The position numbers and the translations under genes were made by a program. This document shows positions 7,391-16,578 of a DNA stretch of 36,338 nucleotides, one piece after another (position 1 is the stretch's first letter; each line of letters begins with the position of its first letter). The stretch spans positions 1 to 36,338 of the forward strand of contig VGTO01000009.1 of NCBI GenBank assembly GCA_016874655.1, in the 5' to 3' direction. This DNA comes from Bacillota bacterium. Lineage in GTDB: Bacteria > Bacillota > Dethiobacteria > DTU022. The notes beneath the pieces were generated by a model. It searched no databases. It was given only the letters and a program-made list of their open reading frames with translations, and was not told the DNA's origin.

Positions 7391-8482
7391 ATGACCGGCA
7401 GGTTAACAGGTAAAAGTATCCAGAGCAGAGGCACAAAGTTTACGCGGCCACTATTAATGGTTGTGTTGGTGCTGCTGCTCTTTTTTTCTGCTCTGTCAGC
7501 CATGATTTGGGGAGCCGTGACTATCGGCTGGAAGAATGTTTTTGCTATTCTTTTTGACACCCTGCCCTTCTACCAGTCGGAAACAGCTACCGGCATTGCA
7601 CCGGTTTATAAAGATATTCTGCTGCAGATTCGGGTGCCAAGGGTGCTTTTGGCAGCAGCGGTCGGCAGCTCGCTGGCTGTCTCCGGCGCTGTTTTTCAGG
7701 GTCTTTTTCGCAATCCGATGGCTGATCCTTATGTGATCGGGATCTCCTCGGGGGCTGCCTTAGGTGCAGTATTTGCCATGCTCGGCGGCTTCAGCCTGGC
7801 GGTAGGCGGTTTTGGTGCCGTGCCCCTCTTTGCCTTTTTCGGGGGTCTGGCAACTATACTGCTGGTCTACAGTATGGCCCGGGTTGGCCGGGCGGTGCCG
7901 GTAATGACTTTGCTGCTGGCTGGGATTGCGGTCAGCGCCTTTCTTTCGGCGCTGGTGTCGCTTTTAACTTACTTTGCCGGGGAGAAGCTGCATCAGGTAA
8001 TTTTCTGGCTGATGGGTGGGCTGGGCGGCGCCACCTGGCTGCAGGTTAGGGTGATGCTGCCTTATGCCTTTGTCGGCTATCTTGCAGTCAGTATTTTTTC
8101 CCGGGAGCTGAACGCTATGTTACTGGGTGAAGAGACAGCCAGCAACCTCGGGGTTGATACGGAAAAAGTAAAAAAAATTCTATTGGCCGGGGCTTCGCTG
8201 CTGGTGGCTGCAGCGGTTTCAACCAGCGGCATTATCGGTTTTATCGGGCTGGTGGTGCCTCATTTTGTCCGCCTGGTGGCCGGCCCCGATCACCGCTTTC
8301 TGATTCCGGCCTCCGCTCTGCTGGGTGGATCGCTGTTAATTGCCACCGACATGGTGGCCAGGGTGATTATTGCCCCGACAGAGCTGCCGGTGGGCATTAT
8401 TACCGCGCTGATTGGTGCGCCTACGTTTATGTACTTGTTGAAAAAAAGAAGGAAGCTGCGCTATTTCGGGGGAGGGGGATAA
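7391..8482 (+). CDS. btuC: Cobalamin ABC transporter permease
   Basis: A 363-residue FecCD/BtuC-type permease with about ten membrane helices. Family marks include the RVPRVLLAAAVGSSLAVSGA segment, the FRNPMADPYVIGISSGAALGA loop, the GFIGLVVPHFVRL coupling region and the TELPVGIITALIGAPTFMYL C-terminal helix. It forms the membrane channel for the btuF ligand and pairs with the ATPase encoded four bases downstream. ATG 7391 follows AGGCAGGGA. Iron-siderophore permeases share the same fold; the riboswitch and cob context decide for B12. Confidence 0.92.
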   Translation: MTGRLTGKSIQSRGTKFTRPLLMVVLVLLLFFSALSAMIWGAVTIGWKNVFAILFDTLPFYQSETATGIAPVYKDILLQIRVPRVLLAAAVGSSLAVSGAVFQGLFRNPMADPYVIGISSGAALGAVFAMLGGFSLAVGGFGAVPLFAFFGGLATILLVYSMARVGRAVPVMTLLLAGIAVSAFLSALVSLLTYFAGEKLHQVIFWLMGGLGGATWLQVRVMLPYAFVGYLAVSIFSRELNAMLLGEETASNLGVDTEKVKKILLAGASLLVAAAVSTSGIIGFIGLVVPHFVRLVAGPDHRFLIPASALLGGSLLIATDMVARVIIAPTELPVGIITALIGAPTFMYLLKKRRKLRYFGGGG

Positions 8483-8486
8483 TTAG

Positions 8487-9764
8487 GTGGGCCTGACCAT
8501 AGATGTTCATGGCTTGAAAGTGGCCTATGAATCCGTTCCTGTGCTTGATGGCACCGAGTTTAGCGTGGATCGCGGAGACCTGGTTGCCCTGCTTGGCGCA
8601 AACGGCGCCGGCAAGTCAACCTTGCTGCGCTGCATCAGCCGCATTCTGCAGCCGACGGCCGGGCAGATTTTGCTTGACGGTCAGGATCTGAAAAGTTTAA
8701 AAAGCAGGGAGGCTGCCCGTCTGATGGCAGTAGTGCCCCAGGAGACGGCCGCCGATTTTGATTTTACGGTTGAAGATATTGTCATGATGGGCCGCTTTCC
8801 CTACCTGACCCGCTTCAGGAAAGAAGATCTCCACGATCGTGAGGTGGTTCGCCGGGCGATGGAGATGACCGGGGTCACCCACCTGGCGGAGCGCTCAATT
8901 GCCCAGCTCAGCGGCGGTGAAAAGCAGCGGGTAGTGATGGCTCGCGCTTTGGCCCAGCAACCAGAATTGCTGCTGTTGGATGAACCTACTGCCAACCTTG
9001 ATATCGGTTACCAGTCAATGTTGCTTGAACTGGCCTCCCGTTTGAACCGTGAAGAGGGAGTTACCGTAATTGCCGCCATTCACGACATCAACCTGGCAGT
9101 GCATCATTTTAATCGCTTTATCCTGCTGGCCGGTGGCAGAGTATTGGCTTCTGGACGGGCAGACGAGGTGATCACGGCTGAGAACATCCGCAAGTCTTAC
9201 GGAGTTCCGGCAACCACTTTTCGCCATCCGCTGCATGGGGTGCTCCAGGTCAGTGTCATCCGGGGAGACAAAACCAGAAATGCCGGAAAGATTGGACTCC
9301 GGGTGCATGTCATTGGTGGCGGAGAGGAAGCGATGCCGACGTTGGAGCTGCTCTACCAAAAAGGTTGTCGCCTCTCTGTCGGCCCAGTTTCGGCCCAGGA
9401 TAGCGGCTGTCGGTTTGCCCATTTCAACTCCCTGCCGGTGGTGATTGTGCCGCCGTTTACGATGATGAACCGGGAAAACCGTGATGAACACTTAAGACTA
9501 ATGCGTGAAGCCGATGCGATTGTAGTGCCGCCAATTCCTTTCGGTGAAGGGAACCTGCCGCTCTTTACTGAAGTGGAGGTAGCCCTTGATGAAGGAAAGC
9601 CGCTCTACATCATCGATTTCGCCGGGCTGCCGGAGCGCGATTACAGCGGGGGTAAAGCAGTAGAGCTATTCAGGCGGCTGTTGGATAAAGGGGCGTCCGG
9701 TGTGGAGCGGGTTGATGATTTGATAAAGGTGATTAAACAAGGCGGAGGAGAGGACGATGACTGA
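8487..9764 (+). CDS. btuD: Cobalamin ABC transporter ATPase with C-terminal extension
   Basis: A 425-residue protein, far longer than a plain BtuD (about 250). Residues 1-260 are a complete ABC ATPase: Walker A GANGAGKST (37-45), Q-loop near Q85, signature LSGGEKQ (141-147), Walker B LLLLDEP (161-167) and H199. Residues about 268-425 form a second Rossmann-like domain beginning LRVHVIGGGEEA, with VIVPPFTMMNRENRDEH and ADAIVVPPIPFGEGNLP. I recall similar tails on B12-type ATPases of other anaerobes; their function is unknown to me. GTG 8487 follows a G-rich stretch. The end overlaps cobU by eight bases. Confidence 0.9.
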   Translation: MGLTIDVHGLKVAYESVPVLDGTEFSVDRGDLVALLGANGAGKSTLLRCISRILQPTAGQILLDGQDLKSLKSREAARLMAVVPQETAADFDFTVEDIVMMGRFPYLTRFRKEDLHDREVVRRAMEMTGVTHLAERSIAQLSGGEKQRVVMARALAQQPELLLLDEPTANLDIGYQSMLLELASRLNREEGVTVIAAIHDINLAVHHFNRFILLAGGRVLASGRADEVITAENIRKSYGVPATTFRHPLHGVLQVSVIRGDKTRNAGKIGLRVHVIGGGEEAMPTLELLYQKGCRLSVGPVSAQDSGCRFAHFNSLPVVIVPPFTMMNRENRDEHLRLMREADAIVVPPIPFGEGNLPLFTEVEVALDEGKPLYIIDFAGLPERDYSGGKAVELFRRLLDKGASGVERVDDLIKVIKQGGGEDDD

Positions 9765-10353
9765 TAGCGCGGGTGGACCTTTGATCATGATTACCGGGGG
9801 GGTGCGCAGCGGTAAGAGCTCTTATGCTGAGCAGCTCGCTGCCGAAAACGGCAGACCCTATATCTATCTGGCTACGGCACGGGTGGAGGATGAGGCGATG
9901 TTTGAGCGGGTCCTCCGTCATCAAAACCGCCGTCCGGATAGTGTAAAAACGGTGGAAGAGCCGTTGGAGCCGCACCTGGTTCTTGAGCGGGAAGGGACGG
10001 CCGGGAAAGTGATCCTGGTTGACTGTTTAACGCTGCTGATCAGTAACCGTTTTCTGGCTGATCTTGACCGGCACGGCGCTGTCAGGGAAGGGGAAGATAT
10101 TTTTGCCGATGAACTGCTGCTGGAGGAAGCTGCCGGCCGGACACTTGACTATATCAGCTTGTTTGCCGCAGCAGCCGCTAAATCAGAGGCGGCAGTAATC
10201 GTGGTTACCAATGAAGTTGGGATGGGCGTAGTCCCCGAATATCCGGTTGGCCGTGTTTACCGCGATCTGGCAGGCCGGGCCAACCAGCTGATGGCGCAAG
10301 CGGCAGACCAAGTGTGGTTTGTGGTGTGCGGGCTGCCGCAGCGTTTCAAATAA
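9757..10353 (+). CDS. cobU: Adenosylcobinamide kinase / guanylyltransferase
   Basis: CobU phosphorylates adenosylcobinamide and then transfers GMP to give adenosylcobinamide-GDP, the activated corrinoid for nucleotide loop assembly. The protein has 198 residues, a P-loop GGVRSGKS at 14-21, the YLATARVEDEAM segment and HQNRRP that carries the guanylylated His region. VVTNEVGMGVVPEYPVGRVYRDLAGRANQ is split over its final third. The start ATG overlaps the btuD stop and has GGAGGAGAGG before it. It stops directly against cbiB. Confidence 0.95.
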   Translation: MTDSAGGPLIMITGGVRSGKSSYAEQLAAENGRPYIYLATARVEDEAMFERVLRHQNRRPDSVKTVEEPLEPHLVLEREGTAGKVILVDCLTLLISNRFLADLDRHGAVREGEDIFADELLLEEAAGRTLDYISLFAAAAAKSEAAVIVVTNEVGMGVVPEYPVGRVYRDLAGRANQLMAQAADQVWFVVCGLPQRFK

Positions 10354-11337
10354 ATGGAACGCTCTCTTTTTACCATTGCCGCCCTGGTGGTGGCCTACCT
10401 GGCTGACTATCTGTTTGGTGATCCACCCTGGCTGCCCCATCCGGTACGCTTGATCGGCAGCCTGATCAGCCTGCTGGAACGATCTGCCCGCAAGCTCTTT
10501 AAGAGCAGCGCCGGCTTAAAACTGGCCGGATTGCTGATCGTGCTAATGGTTGCCGGCGGCTCGGCCCTGGCTGTTTACTTAAGTCTTGCTGCAGTTTACC
10601 GGTTACATCCGGCAGCCGGTTTTATGCTTGAACTCTATAGCTACTATGCTGTGCTGGCCGGGGGAGACCTGCGTAATCACCTGCTTGCGGTTAAAACGGC
10701 CCTGGGTGAGGGAAAGTTAGAAGAAGGGCGCAGCAAAGTGGCGCTGCTGGTCAGTCGCGATACAGAGGTTCTTGATCGAGGCGAACTTTCCCGGGCGGCG
10801 CTCGAGAGTCTTTTCGAAAACAGCTCCGACGGCCTGGTGGCCCCGCTTTTTTTTGCCGCCCTCTTTGGACCTGCAGCTGCTGTCTTTTATAAAGCGGTGA
10901 GTACGCTCGATTCGATGATCGGTTACAAGAACAAAGCTTATGCGGCGCTCGGTTTCACTGCCGCCAAGATTGACGATCTTTTAAATTATCTGCCCGCCCG
11001 CCTGACGGCGCTGCTGATTCTGATTGCCGGGTGGGGAAGGAAAAGCAGCCCTGCTGCCTGGCAGGTTTTAGTTGCCGATCGTTACAAGCACGAAAGCCCT
11101 AATAGTGCATGGCCGGAAGCGGCAGCAGCGGGAGTGCTGAAGGTCAGGCTGGGGGGCTCTGCCGTGTATCAGGGCCAGATCAGGGAGCGGCCTGTTATTA
11201 ATGCGGCGGGGCGGGAAGCAAGCCCGGAGATGATCGCTTTAGGGCTTAGATTATTTCAGAAAACATCGTTGCTCGCCTTTATTTTAATGATCGGCCTGGC
11301 GTGCGGCTTAATGTTGTTGGGGGTTAAGAAATTTTGA
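10354..11337 (+). CDS. cbiB: Adenosylcobinamide-phosphate synthase CbiB
   Basis: CbiB is a membrane enzyme that joins the aminopropanol linker (or its phosphate) to adenosylcobyric acid. The 327-residue sequence begins with a helix and the family phrase LFGDPPWLPHPVRLIG. It has SRDTEVLDRGELSRAALESL, ENSSDGLVAPLFF and STLDSMIGYKN, all marks of CbiB/CobD(Pseudomonas naming). ATG 10354 follows the cobU stop with no gap and no real ribosome binding site, so translation is probably coupled. Confidence 0.95.
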   Translation: MERSLFTIAALVVAYLADYLFGDPPWLPHPVRLIGSLISLLERSARKLFKSSAGLKLAGLLIVLMVAGGSALAVYLSLAAVYRLHPAAGFMLELYSYYAVLAGGDLRNHLLAVKTALGEGKLEEGRSKVALLVSRDTEVLDRGELSRAALESLFENSSDGLVAPLFFAALFGPAAAVFYKAVSTLDSMIGYKNKAYAALGFTAAKIDDLLNYLPARLTALLILIAGWGRKSSPAAWQVLVADRYKHESPNSAWPEAAAAGVLKVRLGGSAVYQGQIRERPVINAAGREASPEMIALGLRLFQKTSLLAFILMIGLACGLMLLGVKKF

Positions 11338-12149
11338 AAAATTTAGCACGGGCGCTCTCCTTTTTAACGATTATTCCCCTGCCGTTTGTCTCTTTTGAGC
11401 AGGGGGGAAAAGATCTGGCTGATTCTGCCTCAGCCTTTCCCCTTGCTGGAGCGGTGATCGGTTTGATCCAGGCTCTCTTGGCTGTTCTGCTCCTCTTTAT
11501 TTTACCGCCTGCGCCAGTGGCGGTGCTGATCCTGGCAGCCGGCTTTCTGGTGACCCGTGGTCTTCATGCTGATGGCCTTGCTGATACGGCAGATGGTCTG
11601 ATTGGCGTTATGGATCGCGAAAAATCTTTTAAAGCGATGGCCGACAGCGCCATCGGGGTGATGGGCGCGGTAGTGCTGCTGCTAGTTTACCTGTTTAAAT
11701 TTACGCTGCTCAGTTCCGCCGGAAAGCTCTTTTTGCCGCTGGCCGTCTTTTTTATGCCGCTGGCGGGTCGCTGGGCAATTGTCCTGGCCGGGTCGCTTTC
11801 TAAGCCTGCTTTGGAACAGGGCTTAGGCGATCTTTTTCTGCGCAGCCTCGGGCCGGCTCAGCTGCTTAAGGCATCGCTTGGGGCTCTGTTGCTCTTATCA
11901 TTAATATTCTTTAGTGTACCTCCACTGGCTGTTCCCGTAACCGCGGGGCTGGCGGTGGCTTTGTTGACAGCCCTGCTTTTAGCCCGATATGCTACCCGGC
12001 GCCTGGGCGGTCTGACTGGCGACATCCTTGGCGCGGTAAGTGAACTGGGTGAGCTTGGTTTTTTAACGGCCTTTTACCTGGTTTACAGCCACAGCCCCTT
12101 TGCAGCAGCCTTGAAAATGGTGGTGAATTCTTTTGTCTCATACTTTTAA
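11334..12149 (+). CDS. cobS: Cobalamin (5'-phosphate) synthase CobS
   Basis: CobS joins adenosylcobinamide-GDP with alpha-ribazole (phosphate) to form the complete cobalamin, in the membrane. The protein has 271 residues, mostly hydrophobic, with LTIIPLP near the start and the metal-binding HADGLADTADGLIG motif (about residues 77-90), followed by DSAIGVMGA. The start is TTG 11334, overlapping the cbiB stop by four bases (TTGA). The 3' end overlaps cobD by 17 bases. Confidence 0.95.
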   Translation: MKNLARALSFLTIIPLPFVSFEQGGKDLADSASAFPLAGAVIGLIQALLAVLLLFILPPAPVAVLILAAGFLVTRGLHADGLADTADGLIGVMDREKSFKAMADSAIGVMGAVVLLLVYLFKFTLLSSAGKLFLPLAVFFMPLAGRWAIVLAGSLSKPALEQGLGDLFLRSLGPAQLLKASLGALLLLSLIFFSVPPLAVPVTAGLAVALLTALLLARYATRRLGGLTGDILGAVSELGELGFLTAFYLVYSHSPFAAALKMVVNSFVSYF

Positions 12150-13260
12150 TGACGAAACAGGCGGTCACGGCGGTGACCTGGCTGCCGCCTATGCGCGCTG
12201 GGATCAGACTGCCGGTAAACTGATCGATTTTAGCAGCAACATTAACCCGCTTGGGCCGCCGGCAGGCTTACTGGAATGCTTAAAGAAAGCGTTGCCGGAT
12301 ATTGTGGCCTACCCGACACCACAGGCGCGGGAGTTGCGCTACAGGCTGGCGCTATTCTTTAACCTGCCCGAACAGCGGCTTTTGCTGGGTAATGGTGCTA
12401 ACGAGCTGATTCACCTGCTGCTGATCCTGCTCCGACCGCGGCGGGTTTTTGTGCCGGCTCCCTCTTTTTCCGAATACGAGCGGGCTGCTAAGCTGGCAGG
12501 AGCCATTGTTGAAAGATTTCCGCTGCCTCCGGGTGAGGAACCAGACTACACCAGCCTGATTGGGCAGCTAACCCAGGGCGACCTGCTGGTTTTTTGCAAC
12601 CCCAGCAACCCAACAGGTAAACTTTTCAAGCGCGCTGACCTGTTACCGCTGGTGAAGGCTGCTGAAGAACAAGGGGCTAAAGTGCTGCTTGACGAAAGCT
12701 TTATCCCCTTAACCGGTAGTGCCGAAGAGAGCCTACGTGACCTGGAGCTTGATCACTTATGGGTGGTAATCTCACTGACCAAGATCTGGGGGCTGCCGGG
12801 ATTAAGGCTCGGCTGCCTGGTTGGCCCGGGCACAGAGGTTGTCGAGATCAGCCGCTGGGGCGATCCCTGGCGGGTTAATTTTCTAGCCCAGCAGGCCGGG
12901 TTGTACTGCCTGGCGCAGGAGAACTATATTGCAGAGACCCTTACATTGATTGCAGAAGAGCGGGCCTACCTGGAAAACCACATCAAGGCGACCGGCGCTT
13001 TCGAAGTTTTTGAGGCTGCAGCTAACTTCCTTTTAATCAGGGGGCTTGATCCTCAATTTAAGGTGGAACGTTTCCAGGCCGACCTGGCGCAGCTGGGCTT
13101 GCTGGTCAGGCGGGCCGACAATTTCCCCGGTCTTGATCAGCGCTACTTTAGAATTGCCGTACGCAAACGGGCGGAAAATGAACGCCTGGTCAAGGCGATT
13201 AAAAGCTGGCTAGAGGTCGGCGACGCTGAAACCGATCGGTTCACAGGGAGTGATCAATAA
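12133..13260 (+). CDS. cobD: L-threonine-O-3-phosphate decarboxylase CobD
   Basis: This PLP enzyme makes aminopropanol phosphate, the linker used by CbiB. It has 375 residues and a fold type I aminotransferase pattern. GGHGGD lies near the N-terminus, DFSSNINPLGPP is at 32-43, LGNGANELIHLL at 85-96 and VFCNPSNPTGK at 153-163; the PLP lysine is K217 in SLTKIWGLPGLRLG. The only usable start is TTG 12133, which lies inside the end of cobS; an upstream frame is closed by TGA. The stop overlaps the cbiP ATG by one base (TAATG). Confidence 0.93.
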   Translation: MSHTFNDETGGHGGDLAAAYARWDQTAGKLIDFSSNINPLGPPAGLLECLKKALPDIVAYPTPQARELRYRLALFFNLPEQRLLLGNGANELIHLLLILLRPRRVFVPAPSFSEYERAAKLAGAIVERFPLPPGEEPDYTSLIGQLTQGDLLVFCNPSNPTGKLFKRADLLPLVKAAEEQGAKVLLDESFIPLTGSAEESLRDLELDHLWVVISLTKIWGLPGLRLGCLVGPGTEVVEISRWGDPWRVNFLAQQAGLYCLAQENYIAETLTLIAEERAYLENHIKATGAFEVFEAAANFLLIRGLDPQFKVERFQADLAQLGLLVRRADNFPGLDQRYFRIAVRKRAENERLVKAIKSWLEVGDAETDRFTGSDQ

Positions 13261-14765
13261 TGAAAAATAGCTGCCTGATGATCCAGGGGACGGCCTCTTC
13301 GGTTGGGAAGAGTTTGCTTTGCGCCGCCCTCTGCCGGATCTTAAAGCAGGATGGTTACCGGGTTGCCCCCTTTAAGGCGCAGAATATGGCCTTAAACTCC
13401 TTTGTCACCTACGACGGGCTGGAGATGGGGCGCGCCCAGGTGATGCAGGCCGAAGCGGCCGGCATCGAACCCCTGGTTGAGATGAACCCGGTCCTTTTAA
13501 AACCGACATCAGATCAGGGGTCCCAGGTGGTGGTGATGGGCCGTCCGGCTGGCAATATGGGCGCTTTAGATTACTTTAGTTGGAAAGAGAACTTGTGGCC
13601 GGTAATCGACAAGGCCTACCAGAAGCTTAGTAAGGATCACGACATTATTGTCATTGAAGGGGCCGGCAGCCCTGCTGAAATAAACTTAAAGGAGAGCGAT
13701 CTGGTAAACATGGGGCTGGCCAAAAGGCTAAAGGCCCCGGTTTTGCTGGTTGGCGATATCGACCGGGGCGGCGTTTTTGCCTCACTCTACGGCACCGTTG
13801 CCCTGCTCGAGGAAGATGAGCGGGCTCTGCTTAAAGGGGTGGTCATCAACAAGTTCCGTGGTGACCCTAAAGTCCTGGAGCCCGGCTTGGAGATGCTTGA
13901 GAAGCTGATTGACTTACCGGTGCTCGGGGTGTTGCCGATGCTGAAGCTTCAGCTTGATGATGAAGATAGCGTCACGGAAAGGTTTACCAGAAGCTCCGGC
14001 AAAGGAGCACTGAAGGTGCAGGTGCTTTTGCTGCCGCGTATTGCCAATTTTACAGATTTTAACCCCTTTGAGCTCTTTGATGATGTTAGTCTTTCCTATA
14101 TTCGTGAAATAAAGGAGTTGGCTGATCCTGATCTGCTGATCTTACCGGGTTCAAAAAATACGATTGAGGATTTACTTTTCTTAAGGGAGGCGGGCTGGGA
14201 AGAAACTTTACGCCAGTACGCTGCTGCCGGTGGGCTTTTAATCGGCATTTGCGGTGGGTTTCAGATGCTTGGCCGGCGGATTATAGATCCCCACCGGGTG
14301 GAGAGCAGCCTGCTGGAAATAGATGGGCTTGGTTTTCTCGATTTTGAAACAGTAATGGAGAAGGATAAATCTACCAGGCAGGTCGAAGCGCTCTGGCGCT
14401 ATGCTGACGATAACTATTTTTCGCAGCAGGGAGAAGAGCTTTTGAAGGGTTATGAGATTCACATGGGCAGAACTGATTACGGGCAGGTGGAGCATCCGCT
14501 TTTTATACACTCAACCGGGCAGGATGATGGGGCGATCAATGCGACAGGTAATGTTTTCGGTACCTACCTGCATGGTCTTTTTGATAATTTGACCTGGACG
14601 GCTAACCTGCTTAATGCCGTGCGGCGCAGGCGAAACCTGCCGGAGAAGAGCAATCTTCTGCCGGCTACCTACCGTGAATATAAGGAGAGGGAGTATGACA
14701 GCCTGGCGGCTGTGGTGCGTAAAAGCTTAGATCTAAAAAAAATTATGCACATCATTACTGATTAG
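13260..14765 (+). CDS. cbiP: Cobyric acid synthase CbiP
   Basis: CbiP amidates four side chains of adenosylcobyrinic acid a,c-diamide using glutamine and ATP. The 501-residue protein has an N-terminal synthetase domain (MIQGTASSVGKS, P-loop-like, 7-18; PFKAQNMALNS; PVLLKPTSDQGSQVV). A C-terminal class I glutamine amidotransferase domain follows, with the nucleophile C331 in GICGGFQMLG and the conserved His in GTYLHGLFDN. Length is normal. GGGAG is ten bases before ATG 13260. Confidence 0.96.
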   Translation: MKNSCLMIQGTASSVGKSLLCAALCRILKQDGYRVAPFKAQNMALNSFVTYDGLEMGRAQVMQAEAAGIEPLVEMNPVLLKPTSDQGSQVVVMGRPAGNMGALDYFSWKENLWPVIDKAYQKLSKDHDIIVIEGAGSPAEINLKESDLVNMGLAKRLKAPVLLVGDIDRGGVFASLYGTVALLEEDERALLKGVVINKFRGDPKVLEPGLEMLEKLIDLPVLGVLPMLKLQLDDEDSVTERFTRSSGKGALKVQVLLLPRIANFTDFNPFELFDDVSLSYIREIKELADPDLLILPGSKNTIEDLLFLREAGWEETLRQYAAAGGLLIGICGGFQMLGRRIIDPHRVESSLLEIDGLGFLDFETVMEKDKSTRQVEALWRYADDNYFSQQGEELLKGYEIHMGRTDYGQVEHPLFIHSTGQDDGAINATGNVFGTYLHGLFDNLTWTANLLNAVRRRRNLPEKSNLLPATYREYKEREYDSLAAVVRKSLDLKKIMHIITD

Positions 14766-14811
14766 TTCGATCATCTTCGGATCATTAATAAACCGAAAGG
14801 GGTTTTTAGAA

Positions 14812-15927
14812 ATGGAAGACTTTAAAGTTCTGGAGCAAAAACTGCAGGAGATAATTGCCGCCATTCAGCCGCTCGACAAAGCAGCAATGGAGAAAGCGCG
14901 GGCGCGGGTTGATCTTTTAACCAAGCCGCTAGGCAGTCTTGGCCGCATGGAAGATTTGGCTGTGCAGCTGGCCGGTATTCATGGTGATCTCTTCCCTGTT
15001 GATACAGCTAAGCGGGTAGTGGTGATGGCCGCTGATCACGGGGTAACGGAAGAGGGAATCAGCGCTTATCCGTCTGAGGTAACGGCCCAGATGGTGGCCA
15101 ACTTTACCGCCGGGGGAGCAGCGATTAATGTTTTGGGACGCCAGGGTAAAGTAGAAATTGAAGTGGTCGATATGGGTGTAAAAGTGGACACCGGCCTGCC
15201 GGGAGTGAAGAAGATCAGGATCAAAAGCGGTACAGATAATTTCCGCCGTCAGGCAGCCATGACCCGCAGCGAAGCGTTGCAGGCGCTACTGGCCGGCTTT
15301 GAATGCGCCGAAGAAGCAGCTGCAGCAGGGATAAAAGTTCTGGCAACCGGTGAAATGGGCATTGGCAACACCACGGCCAGCAGCGCGCTAATGGCCGCCC
15401 TTACCGGTTACGACGTATCTCTGGTAGTCGGCCGCGGCACAGGCTTAGACGATCAGAAACTGCGGCATAAGCAGCAAGTGGTGGAAGAAGCACTGGCGAT
15501 GCACAACATTAACGAAGGCAAAGTAGATCCTTTTGCAGCGCTCTGCAAGGTGGGCGGTTTAGAGATAGCAGCTTTAGCCGGCCTGATCATCGGCGCTGCT
15601 GCTAAGCGGATCCCGGTAGTGATCGATGGTTTTATCTCCAGCACAGCAGCGTTGGTTGCCGTAAAGATTTGTCCGGAAGCCTTCAGCTACCTGATTCCTT
15701 CGCATATTTCAGCTGAATCAGGACATGCCCTGCTAATGGATTACCTGAATTTAAAACCCTACATTAACATGGGGATGCGTTTGGGCGAGGGAACAGGGGC
15801 AGTGCTGGCGATGCACTTAGTCGAGGCGGCGGCCAGGGTGACCAATGAAATGGCCACCTTTGAAGACGCAGGGGTCAGTAACAAGGAAGAAGAACCCTCA
15901 CTTTTTGAGCCGAAAGGGGAACGCTAA
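14812..15927 (+). CDS. cobT: Nicotinate-nucleotide:dimethylbenzimidazole phosphoribosyltransferase
   Basis: CobT activates the lower-ligand base by moving it to phosphoribose from nicotinate mononucleotide. The 371-residue protein shows KPLGSLGRMEDLA, VMAADHGVTEEGISAYP, GEMGIGNTTASSAL and the catalytic GEGTGAVLAM segment near the C-terminus. About 20 extra charged residues follow the usual end. AAAGGGG precedes ATG 14812. The 46-nt gap after cbiP holds no convincing terminator, so it stays in the operon. Confidence 0.96.
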   Translation: MEDFKVLEQKLQEIIAAIQPLDKAAMEKARARVDLLTKPLGSLGRMEDLAVQLAGIHGDLFPVDTAKRVVVMAADHGVTEEGISAYPSEVTAQMVANFTAGGAAINVLGRQGKVEIEVVDMGVKVDTGLPGVKKIRIKSGTDNFRRQAAMTRSEALQALLAGFECAEEAAAAGIKVLATGEMGIGNTTASSALMAALTGYDVSLVVGRGTGLDDQKLRHKQQVVEEALAMHNINEGKVDPFAALCKVGGLEIAALAGLIIGAAAKRIPVVIDGFISSTAALVAVKICPEAFSYLIPSHISAESGHALLMDYLNLKPYINMGMRLGEGTGAVLAMHLVEAAARVTNEMATFEDAGVSNKEEEPSLFEPKGER

Positions 15928-15930
15928 GCA

Positions 15931-16578
15931 GTGGAGATCTACTTAATCCGTCATGGAGAGACAGAATCTAATAAAGAGCGCCGCTATCTTGGTTGGACTG
16001 AATCGCCCCTTTCAGAGCTCGGGTTGCGTCAGGCCGAGGCGGTAGGACACTATCTGGCCTCCCTGGGTATCGATGAACTGTACTGCAGCGATTTGAACCG
16101 CGCCCTGCATACAGCACGGGTCATCGGCGCGGGATGTGGCCTAAAACCGATCATCACCCCGCTGCTGCGTGAGATTCACTTCGGCCAATGGGAGGGTCTC
16201 ACTTTTGATGAAATCGAGAAGGAGTGGGGCAGTGCCATCAGCCACTGGCTGGACGACCCCTTTCATAAAGAGGCACCCGGTGGTGAGTCTTTAAAAGATG
16301 TCTGCGACCGGATGAACGAGTTTCTCTCAACAATATCGGATTTGACTACTGATGGGAAACGGATCGTGGCTGTCAGCCATGGTGGTTCAATCCGGGCGCT
16401 ACTTTATAACATTCTAAACCTTAAACATACTGCATTCTGGGATATTAAGATTGGTAACGCATCGGTTACTTTGATCCGCCGGACCGAAGATAAATTTGCC
16501 GTTGATTATTATAACCGCACTCATCATCTTAGTGATGAAGGAAGCAGGGGAGAAAATGCAGATGATCTATCACAGTAA
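15931..16578 (+). CDS. cobC: Alpha-ribazole phosphatase, histidine phosphatase family
   Basis: A 215-residue phosphoglycerate-mutase-like phosphatase. It has the phosphohistidine motif LIRHGETESN (residues 4-13), an ELYCSDLNRALHTA segment, the catalytic Glu in REIHFGQWEG and the second His in VSHGGSIRAL. The family includes many phosphatases; removal of phosphate from alpha-ribazole-5'-phosphate (or cobalamin phosphate) is inferred from its place after cobT in the B12 operon. GTG 15931 starts three bases after the cobT stop. Confidence 0.88.
   Translation: MEIYLIRHGETESNKERRYLGWTESPLSELGLRQAEAVGHYLASLGIDELYCSDLNRALHTARVIGAGCGLKPIITPLLREIHFGQWEGLTFDEIEKEWGSAISHWLDDPFHKEAPGGESLKDVCDRMNEFLSTISDLTTDGKRIVAVSHGGSIRALLYNILNLKHTAFWDIKIGNASVTLIRRTEDKFAVDYYNRTHHLSDEGSRGENADDLSQ

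Noticed and set aside
9015-9491. 158-codon minus-strand frame inside btuD
   Set aside because: It is antisense to a well-conserved ATPase, lacks family marks and a start site, and is a frame shadow in GC-biased DNA.
14793-14811. AAACC/GGTTT hairpin before cobT
   Set aside because: It is only about five pairs and is built around the cobT ribosome binding site; too weak to call terminator or switch.
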